This document shows, in pieces, positions 10,270-20,425 of a stretch of DNA of 64,000 nucleotides; position 1 is the stretch's first letter; the number at the start of each line of letters is the position of its first letter. Source of the stretch: Aquamicrobium sp. (GTDB lineage: Bacteria > Pseudomonadota > Alphaproteobacteria > Rhizobiales > Rhizobiaceae); assembly GCA_019739225.1 (NCBI GenBank), contig JAHHDT010000001.1, positions 992,001 through 1,056,000 on the forward strand, in the 5' to 3' direction. Position numbers and translations under genes: made by a program. A model generated the notes under the pieces. The model was not told the origin of the DNA. It saw only the letters and a program-made list of their open reading frames with translations, and ran no database searches.

Positions 10270-11031
10270 ATGCAGGCTCACATCGTCCACGTTCATCCGG
10301 AACCGGGCTCGTTCAACGCCGCACTGACGCAGCGCGCGACAATGGCCCTCGAGGCGAACGGCGTCGCGGTCACACTATCGGATCTCTACGCGTCCCGTTT
10401 CGATCCCGTCGAGGCGGGCCGGCACTATCGCAATCGCTCAGACCCGGCGACCTTCTCCGCGCTCGCCGAGCAGCGCCACGCATGGCAGACCGACACCGTG
10501 CCCGTTGACGTGGTCCGTGAAATCGAGGCGCTGTCGAAGGCCGACCTGCTGGTCATCCAGTTCCCGCTCTGGTGGCACGGGCCGCCCGCCATGTTGAAAG
10601 GCTGGTTCGACCGCGTGTTCATGAATGGCGGGCTCTACACCAGCCGCAAGCGCTACGATGCGGGCCATTTTCGCGGCTGCCGGGCGGTCATCTCAGTCAC
10701 CACCGGTGCTCCCGAAGCGGCGTTCGGTCCGGGCGCACGGGGCGGCGACCCGGAAACCATGCTGTGGCCGCTGCATTACTCGCTCCACTATATGGGCTTC
10801 ACCGTGCTGGCGCCGTTCTGGACCTTCGGTGTGCAGGGCCATGGCTATGTCTACGAGCAGGACGACAGCCTCTCGACCAGACTCACGACGCAGCTCGACC
10901 GCTGGCAGCATCGGTTGGAGGCCATCGACGACGCCCCCGCGCTCGTCTTTCCGAGCTGGGGTGACTGGGATCAGCAGGGGCAACCCCTCGCATCAGCGCG
11001 CGTTCGGGCACCTTTGGCCGCACAGTCCTGA
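10270..11031 (+). CDS. NAD(P)H-dependent oxidoreductase / quinone reductase (flavodoxin-like fold)
   Basis: HIVHVHPEPGSFNAAL, LLVIQFPLWWHGPPAMLKGWFDRVF motifs. Confidence 0.9.
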   Translation: MQAHIVHVHPEPGSFNAALTQRATMALEANGVAVTLSDLYASRFDPVEAGRHYRNRSDPATFSALAEQRHAWQTDTVPVDVVREIEALSKADLLVIQFPLWWHGPPAMLKGWFDRVFMNGGLYTSRKRYDAGHFRGCRAVISVTTGAPEAAFGPGARGGDPETMLWPLHYSLHYMGFTVLAPFWTFGVQGHGYVYEQDDSLSTRLTTQLDRWQHRLEAIDDAPALVFPSWGDWDQQGQPLASARVRAPLAAQS

Positions 11032-11107
11032 CGACCCGCCCCGCGCTCCTGTCGCAACTCAATGCCGTGTCGCGCGTTGTGCCCGAAAAGATACAGGGAA
11101 AAGTCAG

Positions 11108-11404
11108 ATGGACGCCGCACAATTCCGCTTGCCGGTGCGTATCCAGTCAGCACCGGGCGAACCGATCAGTGAAGTCTACAGCGCCGAGCAGGCGCTTGAT
11201 CTCCTGCTGGCATGGCCGCATCATCAGGGCCGGGTCTACGAAGCAGCCTTGAAGGCCTGTTTTGCCGCTACGGTCGATGTCGAGGCAGCCGAAAAGGCGC
11301 AGCAGGCCTTCCGCGCCTTCGCACGACTGTCCGGCATACTGTCACGCGACATGATGCCGGCACTCCCCGGTGCATTCGGTTTCCGCCCGCACCTGCCGGG
11401 ATAG
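11108..11404 (+). CDS. DUF982-like protein
   Basis: 98 aa; composition and motif pattern (AEQALDLLLAWPHHQGRVYEAALKACFAA) resemble rhizobial DUF982 proteins. Confidence 0.65.
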   Translation: MDAAQFRLPVRIQSAPGEPISEVYSAEQALDLLLAWPHHQGRVYEAALKACFAATVDVEAAEKAQQAFRAFARLSGILSRDMMPALPGAFGFRPHLPG

Positions 11405-11423
11405 CGCAGCGGGGGGTCTGCCT

Positions 11424-11702
11424 CTACTTTGGGGCGCCCATATCGCCTGTAGGTCCCTTCATGTCCGGCCACGACATCGCGACGGGGCATTGCGACCGGT
11501 CCAACTGGCATCTGTACTGCTCGTCGGTCATGCCCGCCGGGGGTGCGCCGCGATACATCGGCCCCGATGAGCCGCAGGCCGAAAGAACGGTCAAAGCCGA
11601 CGCGACCAGCGCCAGCTTCAGCGGCACCGCGCTTGCGCTTCCGAAAGGGCCGACGTTTTCAATGCGGGCTCCAGCCCCTCGAACGCTTGTTCTCACGACC
11701 AA
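11424..11702 (-). CDS. Putative small lipoprotein
   Basis: Hydrophobic segment plus lipobox-like LSAC (LKLALVASALTVLSACGSSG); start uncertain. Confidence 0.5.
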   Translation of the reverse strand: MVVRTSVRGAGARIENVGPFGSASAVPLKLALVASALTVLSACGSSGPMYRGAPPAGMTDEQYRCQLDRSQCPVAMSWPDMKGPTGDMGAPK

Positions 11703-11845
11703 CTCGACCTCCTGACAGGTTTGACCGTTACCGCCCGTGGCAGGGCTGCAGCCTCACGGGCGCGCCTGCCTATAGCACGCGTGCAACAGTCGTTTCAAAC
11801 CACGGCGCAATCGCCGACCGGGATTTTGACCTACTCTGCACAATG

Positions 11846-11875
11846 AAAAAGGGCCGGCTCCGCGCCGGCCCCTTT
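11846..11875 (-). terminator. Rho-independent terminator downstream of the SIMPL gene
   Basis: GGGCCGGC-TCCGC-GCCGGCCC stem with A/T tract. Confidence 0.75.
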
Positions 11876-11879
11876 CTGG

Positions 11880-12605
11880 TCACTGCTTGAGTTCGAAGGT
11901 CACGTTGACCTGCACCCGATAGGTGTTTTCTCCGGCCTCCACCGGCACCGCGTCGGCTGCCGCCTCCATGCGATAGGCCCGGCCGGCAAGCGGCATCGGC
12001 GGCGGCGCGAAGGACTGTTCCGACAGCTCGAGGATGCGACCGAGTTCCACGCCGGCTGCTTCGGCCAGCGTGCGCGCGCGGGTCACCGCGTCCTCCACCG
12101 CGCGCTTGCGCGCCTCGGTAGTGGCGGCTGCCGGATCGTCGTTGGTAAATGTGATGTTGCCACCCTGGTTGACGCCGAGCGTCACCGAACGATCGATGAT
12201 CTCGCCCACCGCGGCGATGTCGCGGACGCGCACGGTCAGCGTGTTGGAGACCTGATAGGCGACGATACGCGGCTGCTGCTCGCTTTCATTGTTCTGCGGG
12301 TAGACATAGCGCGGGTTGATCTGCAGGCCGGCCGTCTGGAGGTCCCGCTGCTCGATGCCGGCTTCCTTCATCGCGGTGATGACCGCGTTCATCGCCTCGT
12401 TGTTAGCGTCGAGCGCGGCACGCGCGGTATCGGCCTCGCGCATCACGGCAAGGCTGACGATCGCCATGTCGGGTGCGATCGCCGTCTCGCCTTCGCCGGT
12501 CACGACTACACGCGGTGTCTGCCCGGCCTGCGTTTCCTGGGCCATGGCCACGCTCGGCAGGGTCATCGCTGCTGCCAGCAGCATCGGCAGATATCTGCGG
12601 TTCAT
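11880..12605 (-). CDS. SIMPL (DUF541) domain-containing periplasmic protein
   Basis: Signal peptide MNRRYLPMLLAAAMTLPSVAMAQ and SIMPL pattern (PRVVVTGEGETAIAPDMAIVSLAV, GLQINPRY). Confidence 0.88.
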   Translation of the reverse strand: MNRRYLPMLLAAAMTLPSVAMAQETQAGQTPRVVVTGEGETAIAPDMAIVSLAVMREADTARAALDANNEAMNAVITAMKEAGIEQRDLQTAGLQINPRYVYPQNNESEQQPRIVAYQVSNTLTVRVRDIAAVGEIIDRSVTLGVNQGGNITFTNDDPAAATTEARKRAVEDAVTRARTLAEAAGVELGRILELSEQSFAPPPMPLAGRAYRMEAAADAVPVEAGENTYRVQVNVTFELKQ

Positions 12606-12719
12606 CTGGTTCTCCAATAAGTTGTTTTCCCGACACCGGACCGACTTAGGAAGCGATTATGGGTGGATTGCGGCGGCAGTCTTGTGCCGAAGCAAAAAAG
12701 CAACTAGGTCAGCGGCGTG

Positions 12720-12795
12720 GGGCCTGTAGCTCAATGGTTAGAGCCGGCGGCTCATAACCGCTTGGTTGGGGGTTCGAGTCCCTCCGGGCCCACCA
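12720..12795 (+). tRNA. tRNA with CAU anticodon (Ile2 or Met)
   Basis: 76-nt cloverleaf: acceptor GGGCCTG/CGGGCCC, anticodon stem-loop GGCGG-CTCATAA-CCGCT, T arm GGTTCGAGTCC, encoded CCA. Confidence 0.92.
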
Positions 12796-13149
12796 GTCTC
12801 TTTCATCGATCCGGGTACGACCCGCAATGGGTAAAACCGCTCGAAGCGTTCGAGATAGAGACGCTGGAAGCGAACTGGCCGGGTGGCTCGCTGATCCCTG
12901 TTAGCACAGCGCCTATTTCTTACTGCTTTGCCGACATCACTGTCGAGAACCTCGACAAAGGTATCGAGAAGTTTGCCTTGCAGGTCCACCGCCCGCTGCC
13001 CGCATCAGAAGCACAGTCCATGCGTTGGCACTCATGAACAGACTGCCAAAGCTCACGCCGCTTTGCACGCCGCTCCACGAAGCCGACGTCGATGAAGCGC
13101 CTTGCTGCGTCTCCGCAGCGATCGCCTCCTGGATTTCATTGACGGCGCG

Positions 13150-13570
13150 CGCCACGCTTTGGTGGGAGGTGGTGGGCAGGCGTCAGCCTCCGCAACGCAC
13201 AAGCAGAACTCCTGTTGGGCGCATCTGTTCGTCTCACCGAGGGGCGTCTGATGTTCGCCGATCGCAAGACGGCGGCAGATTACGAAAAGATCGTCAATCG
13301 GCTCGGGGCCGCACGGCGGGCAAGACTCTCGGTGCAGATCCAATCATCGTGCGGCGGAGGAATGCCTCCCCGCTCAGGATGGTCTGCTTCCGGGAGCCCG
13401 CGCGCTACCGTCAAACGACCGCGATAGGGTCGGACGCAGAACGGCACCTTCGCCCTGGCAATCCCCACAACCGGACAGTCCGTTGCCGGCCCCGAAGGTG
13501 CCGGGCGGCAACGCGCGCCCACCTCGGTCGTTCAAGTCCATGCCGCATGGGCTGAAAGCTGTCGTCCGAG
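13150..13570 (+). pseudogene. Possible decayed coding remnant (perhaps a LuxR-type regulator)
   Basis: Protein-like stretches split over frames (ELLLGASVRLTEGRLMFADRKTAADYEKIVNRLGAARRARLSVQIQ; RRRNASPLRMVCFREPARYR; NGTFALAIPTTGQSVAGPEGAG) with no intact ORF. Confidence 0.25.
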
Positions 13571-13758
13571 GCACAATGAGTTGTGGTTGTGTTCCGGGCC
13601 GCGGAAATCACAGGTCTTTTCAACCTGGCAAATCGACGCCGTTCGATTGCCTATCCAGCAGGCATCACTGGCCGGTTCGCCGCAGGCGCAGCAGTGGCAT
13701 GGCCATAGGCGATGCTGAGACAGAGTTCGATCCACAAGGCGTTAGTCGCCGGTGTTCA

Positions 13759-14817
13759 TCAATCAGAGATCCGCCGCCCGGTGTCGGGTTCGAAAAGATG
13801 GAGGCAGTCCTTGTCGAAAGACAGCCCAATTGTCTCACCCGGGCGTGCCGTGTAGCGCTCCTTGATGACGGCGGTCACATCTTGCGCGCCGACTGTTGCC
13901 ACCAGATGTGTTTCCGATCCGGTCGGCTCGATGACCTTGACAGTCGCGGGAAGGCCGTTCGGGTCGATGCTGACATGCTCTGGCCTGACACCGAGAACAA
14001 TCGAGTCGCCGCCGCCGACTTGCTGTGGCAGAGCTGCCGTCAAGCCGTCTCCGAGGATCAGCGAGCGGCCGTCCTGCTCGGTTCTGCCGCGCAGGAAATT
14101 CATCGCCGGCGAGCCGAGGAACCCGGCCACAAACATGTTGGCGGGCCGATCGTAGAGTTCGAGCGGCGCGCCGACTTGCTCGACGATGCCGTCATGCATG
14201 ACCACGATCCTGTCGGCCATTGTCATCGCCTCGATCTGGTCGTGCGTGACGTACACCGTGGTCGTGCCCAGCCTCTGGTGAAGCCCCCTGATCTCGGATC
14301 GCATCTGCACGCGCAACTTTGCATCGAGATTGGACAGCGGTTCGTCGAACAGGAACACGGCAGGATCACGAACGATGGCGCGGCCCATGGCGACCCGCTG
14401 CCGCTGCCCGCCCGAAAGCTGCCTCGGATAACGGTCAAGCAGGGATTCCAGCCCAAGGATCGACGCTGCGCGCTTGACGCTGGCGTCGAACTCGCTTTTG
14501 GGCGCCTTACGCAGGCGCAAGGAAAAACCCATGTTCTCCGCCACCGTCATGTGGGGGTAGAGCGCATAGCTCTGGAACACCATCGCGATGTCGCGATCCT
14601 TCGGTGGCAGGTGATTGACGGTCCGTCCGCCGATGTTGATCTCGCCGCCGGAGATCGATTCCAGACCTGCAATCATACGCAGCAATGTAGATTTGCCACA
14701 TCCCGACGGCCCTACGAGCGTGACGAACTCCCCGTCGGCGATATCAACGCTGACGCCATTGATCACCTGTGCGGCGCCGTAGGATTTCTGCACGTCGTTA
14801 ATGCCAATCGATGCCAT
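13759..14817 (-). CDS. Carbohydrate ABC transporter ATP-binding protein (UgpC/MalK type)
   Basis: Walker [17 protein letters not shown], signature [36 protein letters not shown]. Confidence 0.95.
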   Translation of the reverse strand: MASIGINDVQKSYGAAQVINGVSVDIADGEFVTLVGPSGCGKSTLLRMIAGLESISGGEINIGGRTVNHLPPKDRDIAMVFQSYALYPHMTVAENMGFSLRLRKAPKSEFDASVKRAASILGLESLLDRYPRQLSGGQRQRVAMGRAIVRDPAVFLFDEPLSNLDAKLRVQMRSEIRGLHQRLGTTTVYVTHDQIEAMTMADRIVVMHDGIVEQVGAPLELYDRPANMFVAGFLGSPAMNFLRGRTEQDGRSLILGDGLTAALPQQVGGGDSIVLGVRPEHVSIDPNGLPATVKVIEPTGSETHLVATVGAQDVTAVIKERYTARPGETIGLSFDKDCLHLFEPDTGRRISD

Positions 14818-14901
14818 CGCCTGTTCGCTCCATCTTGGCCGCGCCACGAAAATTCGCGTCAGCCATCATTTCCTGCTTGACGACGCATCATGTCTCGCTT
14901 C

Positions 14902-14921
14902 TTATAATATGTAAATTATAA
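14902..14921. promoter_or_regulatory. AT-rich inverted repeat in the divergent promoter of the sugar cluster
   Basis: TTATAAT-ATGTAA-ATTATAA. Confidence 0.45.
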
Positions 14922-14937
14922 TTTATAGGAATGCGCG

Positions 14938-16098
14938 ATGAAGATCGCTCGAGTGACCGCAACGCCACTGATGGCGTCATTCGCCGAGATGTTCGGCGGC
15001 GCGGACAATGTGCCCCCACACATCCGCACGCCGGCAGCGCATTTTCGCGGAATCCCGCGCGTCGGCCAGATGACAACCCTGGTGGAGGTCGAATCGAACG
15101 ACGGCATCGTGGGTTTTGGCGAGGCGTTCGGGCTACCGCATCCAATGTCGGCTACTGCGATCGTCAATAGCGTCGTTGCGCCGGTTCTCGTCGGTCAGGA
15201 AGTCGGAGAGCCTTCGGAGATGACGGGCGTCCTCTACAAGTATTTTGTCGCGCTGGGGTCGACCCGGGGGGCGGCCATGGAGGCTCTGAGCGGCATCGAC
15301 ATCGCACTGTGGGACCTCAAGGCGCGGACGGCAGGCGTCCCGCTCTCAACCCTGCTCGGCAGTACGCCGGGGCCTGTTTCCACCTATGCGAGCCCGGTCG
15401 GCTTTCACGACGATCCGGAGACGTCCGCCAAGGCGGCGCTCGACTTCCTCAAGCATGGGTTCCGGGCAATCAAGATAAAGATCGGCAGGGGAGCCGAGAT
15501 AGATGCGCTTCACGTCGGAGCCATCCGCGATGCGGTCGGTCCAGCGGTTACACTTTATGTCGACATCAACTGTGCCTACGACGTTCGTACCGCGATTGGC
15601 GTCGCGGAATCGCTTGCTCCCTACGACCTCGGCTGGTTCGAGGAGCCGATCGCGCCCGAGGACGTCGACGGACTGGCCGAGGTGCGGCGCAATTCCCCGA
15701 TCCCCATTGCCGTCGGTGAGAACGAGTTCACCTTGCCGGCCTATCGCAGATTGCTCGACGCACAGGCGGTCGATTTCCTGCAGCCCAATATCACTCGCGC
15801 CGGCGGCATCTCCGGCGTCTTGGAGATTGGGCGCATGTGCAAGGATGCAGGCGTCAAGCTGGCGCCGCACGGCGTGGGAGGCTGCACCGCTATCGGCGCA
15901 GCGCTCAACGCGTGCCGGGCGGCTCCCGGTTTCGCGACGTACGAGGCCAATAAGCTGCTGAACCCGCTTCGCGACGAGCTCGGCGCGCATCCGGCACGAA
16001 TGGAGAACGGCATGCTGGTCGCCGGAGATCTCCCCGGGCACGGCGGCGAGCCCGACGCCGAACGCCTCGCGCGCTACCGACTGGCTTACGGAGCATAG
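14938..16098 (+). CDS. Mandelate racemase/muconate lactonizing enzyme family protein (enolase superfamily)
   Basis: KIKIG (KxK), metal ligands VDIN, EEP, GEN, and late APHGVGG. Confidence 0.92.
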   Translation: MKIARVTATPLMASFAEMFGGADNVPPHIRTPAAHFRGIPRVGQMTTLVEVESNDGIVGFGEAFGLPHPMSATAIVNSVVAPVLVGQEVGEPSEMTGVLYKYFVALGSTRGAAMEALSGIDIALWDLKARTAGVPLSTLLGSTPGPVSTYASPVGFHDDPETSAKAALDFLKHGFRAIKIKIGRGAEIDALHVGAIRDAVGPAVTLYVDINCAYDVRTAIGVAESLAPYDLGWFEEPIAPEDVDGLAEVRRNSPIPIAVGENEFTLPAYRRLLDAQAVDFLQPNITRAGGISGVLEIGRMCKDAGVKLAPHGVGGCTAIGAALNACRAAPGFATYEANKLLNPLRDELGAHPARMENGMLVAGDLPGHGGEPDAERLARYRLAYGA

Positions 16099-16100
16099 CA

Positions 16101-16835
16101 ATGGAAAACGTTGTACCGATCAAGGTCCGCGAGCCCGACGAAATGGGCCAGCTCATCGGCAAGCCCGGTGAAACCCTGACCGAAACGCTGCGGCGCACGC
16201 TCATGGAGATGATCGTCTTCGGTTACTTCGAGCGCGGGTTCCGGCTCTATCCGGAGCGACTGGCCGAACAGTTCGGTGTCAGCCTGACGCCCGTCCGCGA
16301 GGCACTGATGCGGCTCGCCGCCGAGGGTTACATCGAGGGCGTTCAGAGGCGCGGTTTCCATGTCCGAGCGCTTGACGCCAAGCAGGTGGTCGATCTGTGG
16401 CAAGTGCGCCTCGGGCTGGAACTGACCGCCGGCGAAATCCTGATCGAAAGGATGCGAAGCGGTTCTCTATCGCCCGACGCGCTAGGCGTGCTGGACGACA
16501 TCATGTCCAAGCTCGAATCCAGCCCGCAGACGATCGAGCACCGCCCCAAGCTCAGCCTGAATGCCGAGTTTCATCACCGTATCGTCGAGCTTAGCGGCAA
16601 CGACATGCTGATCCAGCTCTATCGCGGCATCCAGATGCAACTGATCGGCGAATGGGTCCAGCGCGGCCTGCAATCCTGGCGCAACCGTCTCGTAGATGAA
16701 GCGGAAGAGCATCGCTCGATCGTGCGCAGTCTGCGCGCCATGGATCGCGAAGCCTACGGCGCGGCCATGCGTCAGCACATCGGCCGGTCGCTGAAGGACG
16801 CGCTTCGAGACCTCGAGGCCCACGGCCCCGGGTGA
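16101..16835 (+). CDS. GntR-family regulator (FCD domain)
   Basis: Winged-helix pattern YPERLAEQFGVSLTPVREALMRLAAEGYI plus alpha-helical FCD-like C terminus. Confidence 0.92.
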   Translation: MENVVPIKVREPDEMGQLIGKPGETLTETLRRTLMEMIVFGYFERGFRLYPERLAEQFGVSLTPVREALMRLAAEGYIEGVQRRGFHVRALDAKQVVDLWQVRLGLELTAGEILIERMRSGSLSPDALGVLDDIMSKLESSPQTIEHRPKLSLNAEFHHRIVELSGNDMLIQLYRGIQMQLIGEWVQRGLQSWRNRLVDEAEEHRSIVRSLRAMDREAYGAAMRQHIGRSLKDALRDLEAHGPG

Positions 16836-16871
16836 AGACGGAAGAGTAACGGGTATCGAAGGAGGAAAACC

Positions 16872-18176
16872 ATGTTACGCAGGTTCGGATTGTCGGCGGC
16901 GCTTGCCTGCGCCGTCGCTGCTTTGGGAGGTGCCGGCCCGGCATTGGCACAAGAAACGACGGTGAGGATGTGGACCTTCCTCAACCCGACCGGAACGTCA
17001 CCGCGCGAAGTCGCGCTCGCCAAAATCATCGACAACTTCGAGGCGGCCAATCCCGACATCGACATCGTGGTCGAGCCCCAGGCTTGGGACCAGATGACCC
17101 CGAAGTTCCTGGCGGCGCACACCTCCGGCACCGCGCCGGACGTCATCTGGGTGGTCACCGACTTCCTCGGCGATGCCATCAATTCCGGCTCACTTGCCAG
17201 CCTCAACGATCTATTCGTCAAGGACTGGAGCGAGGACCAGGTGGCCGACCGGGCCGGCCCGTATTGGGATCTGACCAATGTCGACGGCACTCAGCATGCC
17301 TTGTTCACATCACGAAACTACATCGCGATCATGTACCGGAAGGACCTTTTCGCCGAAGCCGGCATCGACCCGGCCACGATCACGACCTGGGACAAGCTGG
17401 TCGAGGTTGCGAAAAAGCTGACCGTGAAAGACAGCGCTGGCCAGGTATCGCGCTACGGCTTCGTTCAGGGTTTCAGCGAGAACCAGGCCGATCCGCCGCT
17501 GATGATCCCCTACCTCGTCGGCAAGGGCGCCGAGCTGTTCTCCGAGGATGGGAAGGCGAACTTTGCCTCGCCTGAGGGAGTCGACGGCCTGACCCTCCAG
17601 ACTGACCTGATCACCAGGCACGGCGTTATGCCCGAATCCGCGGTCAGTTGGACCGTCGACGACGTCTACGAGCAGTTTGCGTCCGATCGCGCGGCGATGA
17701 TCTTGGGTGCGAGCGTACGCGTTTCGACCCTCCAGAGCCAACTCGGCAAGGACAAGGTCGGCCTTATGTTGTGGCCGGGTTCGGGGCAGCAGGAGCATTC
17801 ACCGGCCGTGATGGCGGGCTGGGCAGTCGGCGTATGGTCGAAGAGCCAGGTCGCAGAACAGGCCGGGGAGTTTGTCGAGTACATGCTCGGCCCTGACGGC
17901 GACAAGGCCTGGGTCGAAATCGGCGGCCAGTCGCCGGGGCTTGGATCGACTCTAGACCACCTCGGCGATTTCGCCAACCAGCCGGGCAACGAGTATTTGC
18001 GCGTCGTATCCACTGGCTCGGCAAAGCATGGCTGGCTGGCGCCGATCGAGTATTCAATCGGTGGCTATCGCCAGATCCTCAACAAGGCGGCCCAGAACGT
18101 CGTCGTGAATGGCGCGGACCCGAAGCAGGCGCTTGAGGAAGCCGGCGCCGAGTTTAACCGCAGCCACAATCGCTGA
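16872..18176 (+). CDS. Extracellular solute-binding protein of carbohydrate ABC transporter
   Basis: Signal peptide and family-1 SBP pattern (VRMWTFLNPT..., DVIWVVTDFLGDAINSGSLASL). Confidence 0.93.
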   Translation: MLRRFGLSAALACAVAALGGAGPALAQETTVRMWTFLNPTGTSPREVALAKIIDNFEAANPDIDIVVEPQAWDQMTPKFLAAHTSGTAPDVIWVVTDFLGDAINSGSLASLNDLFVKDWSEDQVADRAGPYWDLTNVDGTQHALFTSRNYIAIMYRKDLFAEAGIDPATITTWDKLVEVAKKLTVKDSAGQVSRYGFVQGFSENQADPPLMIPYLVGKGAELFSEDGKANFASPEGVDGLTLQTDLITRHGVMPESAVSWTVDDVYEQFASDRAAMILGASVRVSTLQSQLGKDKVGLMLWPGSGQQEHSPAVMAGWAVGVWSKSQVAEQAGEFVEYMLGPDGDKAWVEIGGQSPGLGSTLDHLGDFANQPGNEYLRVVSTGSAKHGWLAPIEYSIGGYRQILNKAAQNVVVNGADPKQALEEAGAEFNRSHNR

Positions 18177-18236
18177 CGAGCGCATCCAACGGGCGCCGTT
18201 GTCGCGCGGCGCCCGCCAACCAACCAAGGGGCCAAC

Positions 18237-19094
18237 ATGTATTCTCGCCATGCCGGGCTGACCTACATCGTGCCGGCCTTCGCGCTGCTCGGCCTCGTGC
18301 TGTTCTCGCCGGTCTTCTACGGATTCTGGTTCAGCCTGTTTCGCATTCAGTACGGCGCACCGACGGACTTCATCGGCCTCGGCAACTTCCTTCGCCTGCT
18401 GGACGATCCCGCGCTTGGCGGAACGCTCACGCGCAGCACTGTGTTCACATTCTTCGCCGTGGCCCTGACTGTTGCGATCGCGCTTGCTCTCGCGGTATGG
18501 ATCCACAAGCTCGGCGAGCGCCGCGGCTTTGCCGTGCAGATGATCGTGATCGTGCCGTGGATCATTTCGACGGTCGTGGCAACGCTGCTGTTTCGATGGG
18601 TGTTCGTCAACGACATCGGGCTGGCGCTTTCGCTCGCCCGGTGGGCGGGATTCGGCGACATACGGCTGCTCAACGATCCGACCAGCGCAATGGCACTACT
18701 GATCGGCGTCTCTGTCTGGAAACGGATCGGCTACGCGGTCATCATCCTTCTAGCCGGCCTGAAAAGCATTCCTGAAGACCTCGAAGAGGCAGCACGCATC
18801 GACGGTGCGACCGGTTGGCAGGTTTTCCGACGCATCACGTTGCCCCTTCTCAAGACGCCCCTGCTCCTGGTGACGATCGTCCTCACGCTGTCGAATCTCA
18901 ACACGGTCGAGACGCCGCTCGTCCTGACGGGCGGCGGACCAGGCAACGCGACCCGAATTCTGCCGATGGAGATATTCGACCGCGCCTTCGTCGCCTACGA
19001 TCTCGGATCGGCAACGGCTTTGGCGCTGGTGATGTTCATCGGCAACATACTCCTCGTCCTCGCCTATGTGCGGCTTGCGAAATGGAAGACCTGA
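18237..19094 (+). CDS. Carbohydrate ABC transporter permease (MalF-like)
   Basis: Six TM segments; EAA loop (EDLEEAARIDGATGWQVFRRITLPLLKTPLLL). Confidence 0.93.
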   Translation: MYSRHAGLTYIVPAFALLGLVLFSPVFYGFWFSLFRIQYGAPTDFIGLGNFLRLLDDPALGGTLTRSTVFTFFAVALTVAIALALAVWIHKLGERRGFAVQMIVIVPWIISTVVATLLFRWVFVNDIGLALSLARWAGFGDIRLLNDPTSAMALLIGVSVWKRIGYAVIILLAGLKSIPEDLEEAARIDGATGWQVFRRITLPLLKTPLLLVTIVLTLSNLNTVETPLVLTGGGPGNATRILPMEIFDRAFVAYDLGSATALALVMFIGNILLVLAYVRLAKWKT

Positions 19095-19099
19095 CCCCG

Positions 19100-19996
19100 A
19101 TGACCGCGACCAAAACCGCACGCCCCACGACTGTGCCTTTCGTTCCGATTGCAGATCGTCGGAGAATGCTGCCGAGCGTATGGGGGCTGATGATCGCCGC
19201 TGCGTTTGCGGTTCTGGCGATCCTCAATCTATTGCCGTTGGTCTGGGGAATCCTGACTTCGTTCAAGGGTGCGCAGGATCTGTTCCGTTTCCCGCCAACG
19301 CTCTTCGACTTCACGCCGACGCTGGAGAACTATCAGCGCGTGATCGATAGCGGTTTTCTCGGCAACATGAAGATGAGCCTCTTCTACAGCGCCACCACGG
19401 TGATGGCGACTCTGGCGCTAGCCCTGCCGGCGGCTTACGCCTTCGACCGCTTCAACTTTCCGCTGCGCGGGCCTTTGTTTCTGCTCGTCGTCGCGAGCAT
19501 TCCACTTTCGCTTGGAGCCGCCGCGCTGCTCATCCCCAACTACCTCTATTTCACGCGGCTGGGGCTCACCAACGCGTGGTTCACACTGCCGTTGATCTAC
19601 ACGGCACACCAGCTGCCGATGGCCATCTGGATCATGAAGGGCACAATCGAGGGCATTCCACGCGAACTCGACGAGGCGGCGGTGGCCGATGGCGCGTCGC
19701 ACTTCGAGGTGCTGCGCTACGTCATTCTGCCGCTCAGCAAGCCGGCTTTCGGTGCGGCGGGCGTACTGACCTTCGTCGGCTCGTGGAACGAGTTCGTGGC
19801 CGGATCGGTGATGGTCGACAGCCCCGCGCTAAGGCCAATCCAACCCGCGATCTACAATTTCATCGGCTTTTTCGGTCGCGAATGGGGGCCTCTCACGGCA
19901 TCCGCCACTCTCGCCATCTTGCCGATCCTCATCGCATTCGCTCTCCTCGGTCGGCTCATCGTGTCCGGCCTGACCAAGGGTTCAGTAAAGGGCTAA
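19100..19996 (+). CDS. Carbohydrate ABC transporter permease (MalG-like)
   Basis: EAA loop (PRELDEAAVADGASHFEVLRYVILPLSKPAF). Start at 19100 inside the longer ORF. Confidence 0.92.
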   Translation: MTATKTARPTTVPFVPIADRRRMLPSVWGLMIAAAFAVLAILNLLPLVWGILTSFKGAQDLFRFPPTLFDFTPTLENYQRVIDSGFLGNMKMSLFYSATTVMATLALALPAAYAFDRFNFPLRGPLFLLVVASIPLSLGAAALLIPNYLYFTRLGLTNAWFTLPLIYTAHQLPMAIWIMKGTIEGIPRELDEAAVADGASHFEVLRYVILPLSKPAFGAAGVLTFVGSWNEFVAGSVMVDSPALRPIQPAIYNFIGFFGREWGPLTASATLAILPILIAFALLGRLIVSGLTKGSVKG

Positions 19997-19999
19997 ATC

Positions 20000-20422
20000 A
20001 TGATCAGAAGCATATCCATCGGCTTCGACGAAGCCGAGCGGGTCGTTGTTGCCGCCGCAGTGAAGGCCAAGGCGATCGGCGTTCCGCAGAACATCGCGGT
20101 GGTCGACGCTGCCGGCCATCTCGTCGCTTTCCGGCGCATGGACGGCGCCAAGTTCCTGTCGATCGACATTGCGATCGCCAAGGCGGTGACGGCAGCGGGC
20201 GCCCGCAAGGCGACCGCAGACATCATGCCGGCAACGCTGCCCGGGCAACCCGGCTTCGGCATCCAGAATCTTCACGGCGGCCGCTTTACCGCACTCGGAG
20301 GCGGTATCCCGCTTGTCGCGGGTGCCGCAATTGTGGGCGCCATCGGTGTCAGTTCGGGTTCGGTTGCCGAAGACATCATCGTCGCCGAGGCCGGCGCGGA
20401 CGCGTTTCATTCTTCGGAGTAG
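20000..20422 (+). CDS. HbpS/GlcG-like (heme-binding domain family) protein
   Basis: GlcG-type pattern: KAKAIGVPQNIAVVDAAGHLVAFRRMDGA, GGRFTALGGGIPLV, GAIGVSSGSVAED. Confidence 0.9.
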   Translation: MIRSISIGFDEAERVVVAAAVKAKAIGVPQNIAVVDAAGHLVAFRRMDGAKFLSIDIAIAKAVTAAGARKATADIMPATLPGQPGFGIQNLHGGRFTALGGGIPLVAGAAIVGAIGVSSGSVAEDIIVAEAGADAFHSSE

Positions 20423-20425
20423 ATC

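Noticed and set aside
12796-13758. Integrase or transposase at the tRNA boundary
   Set aside because: No tyrosine recombinase, DDE motif, terminal inverted repeats or duplicated tRNA end could be found by eye.
13483-14880. 465 aa ORF on + strand
   Set aside because: Mostly antisense to the UgpC-like ATPase, which has full Walker and signature motifs.
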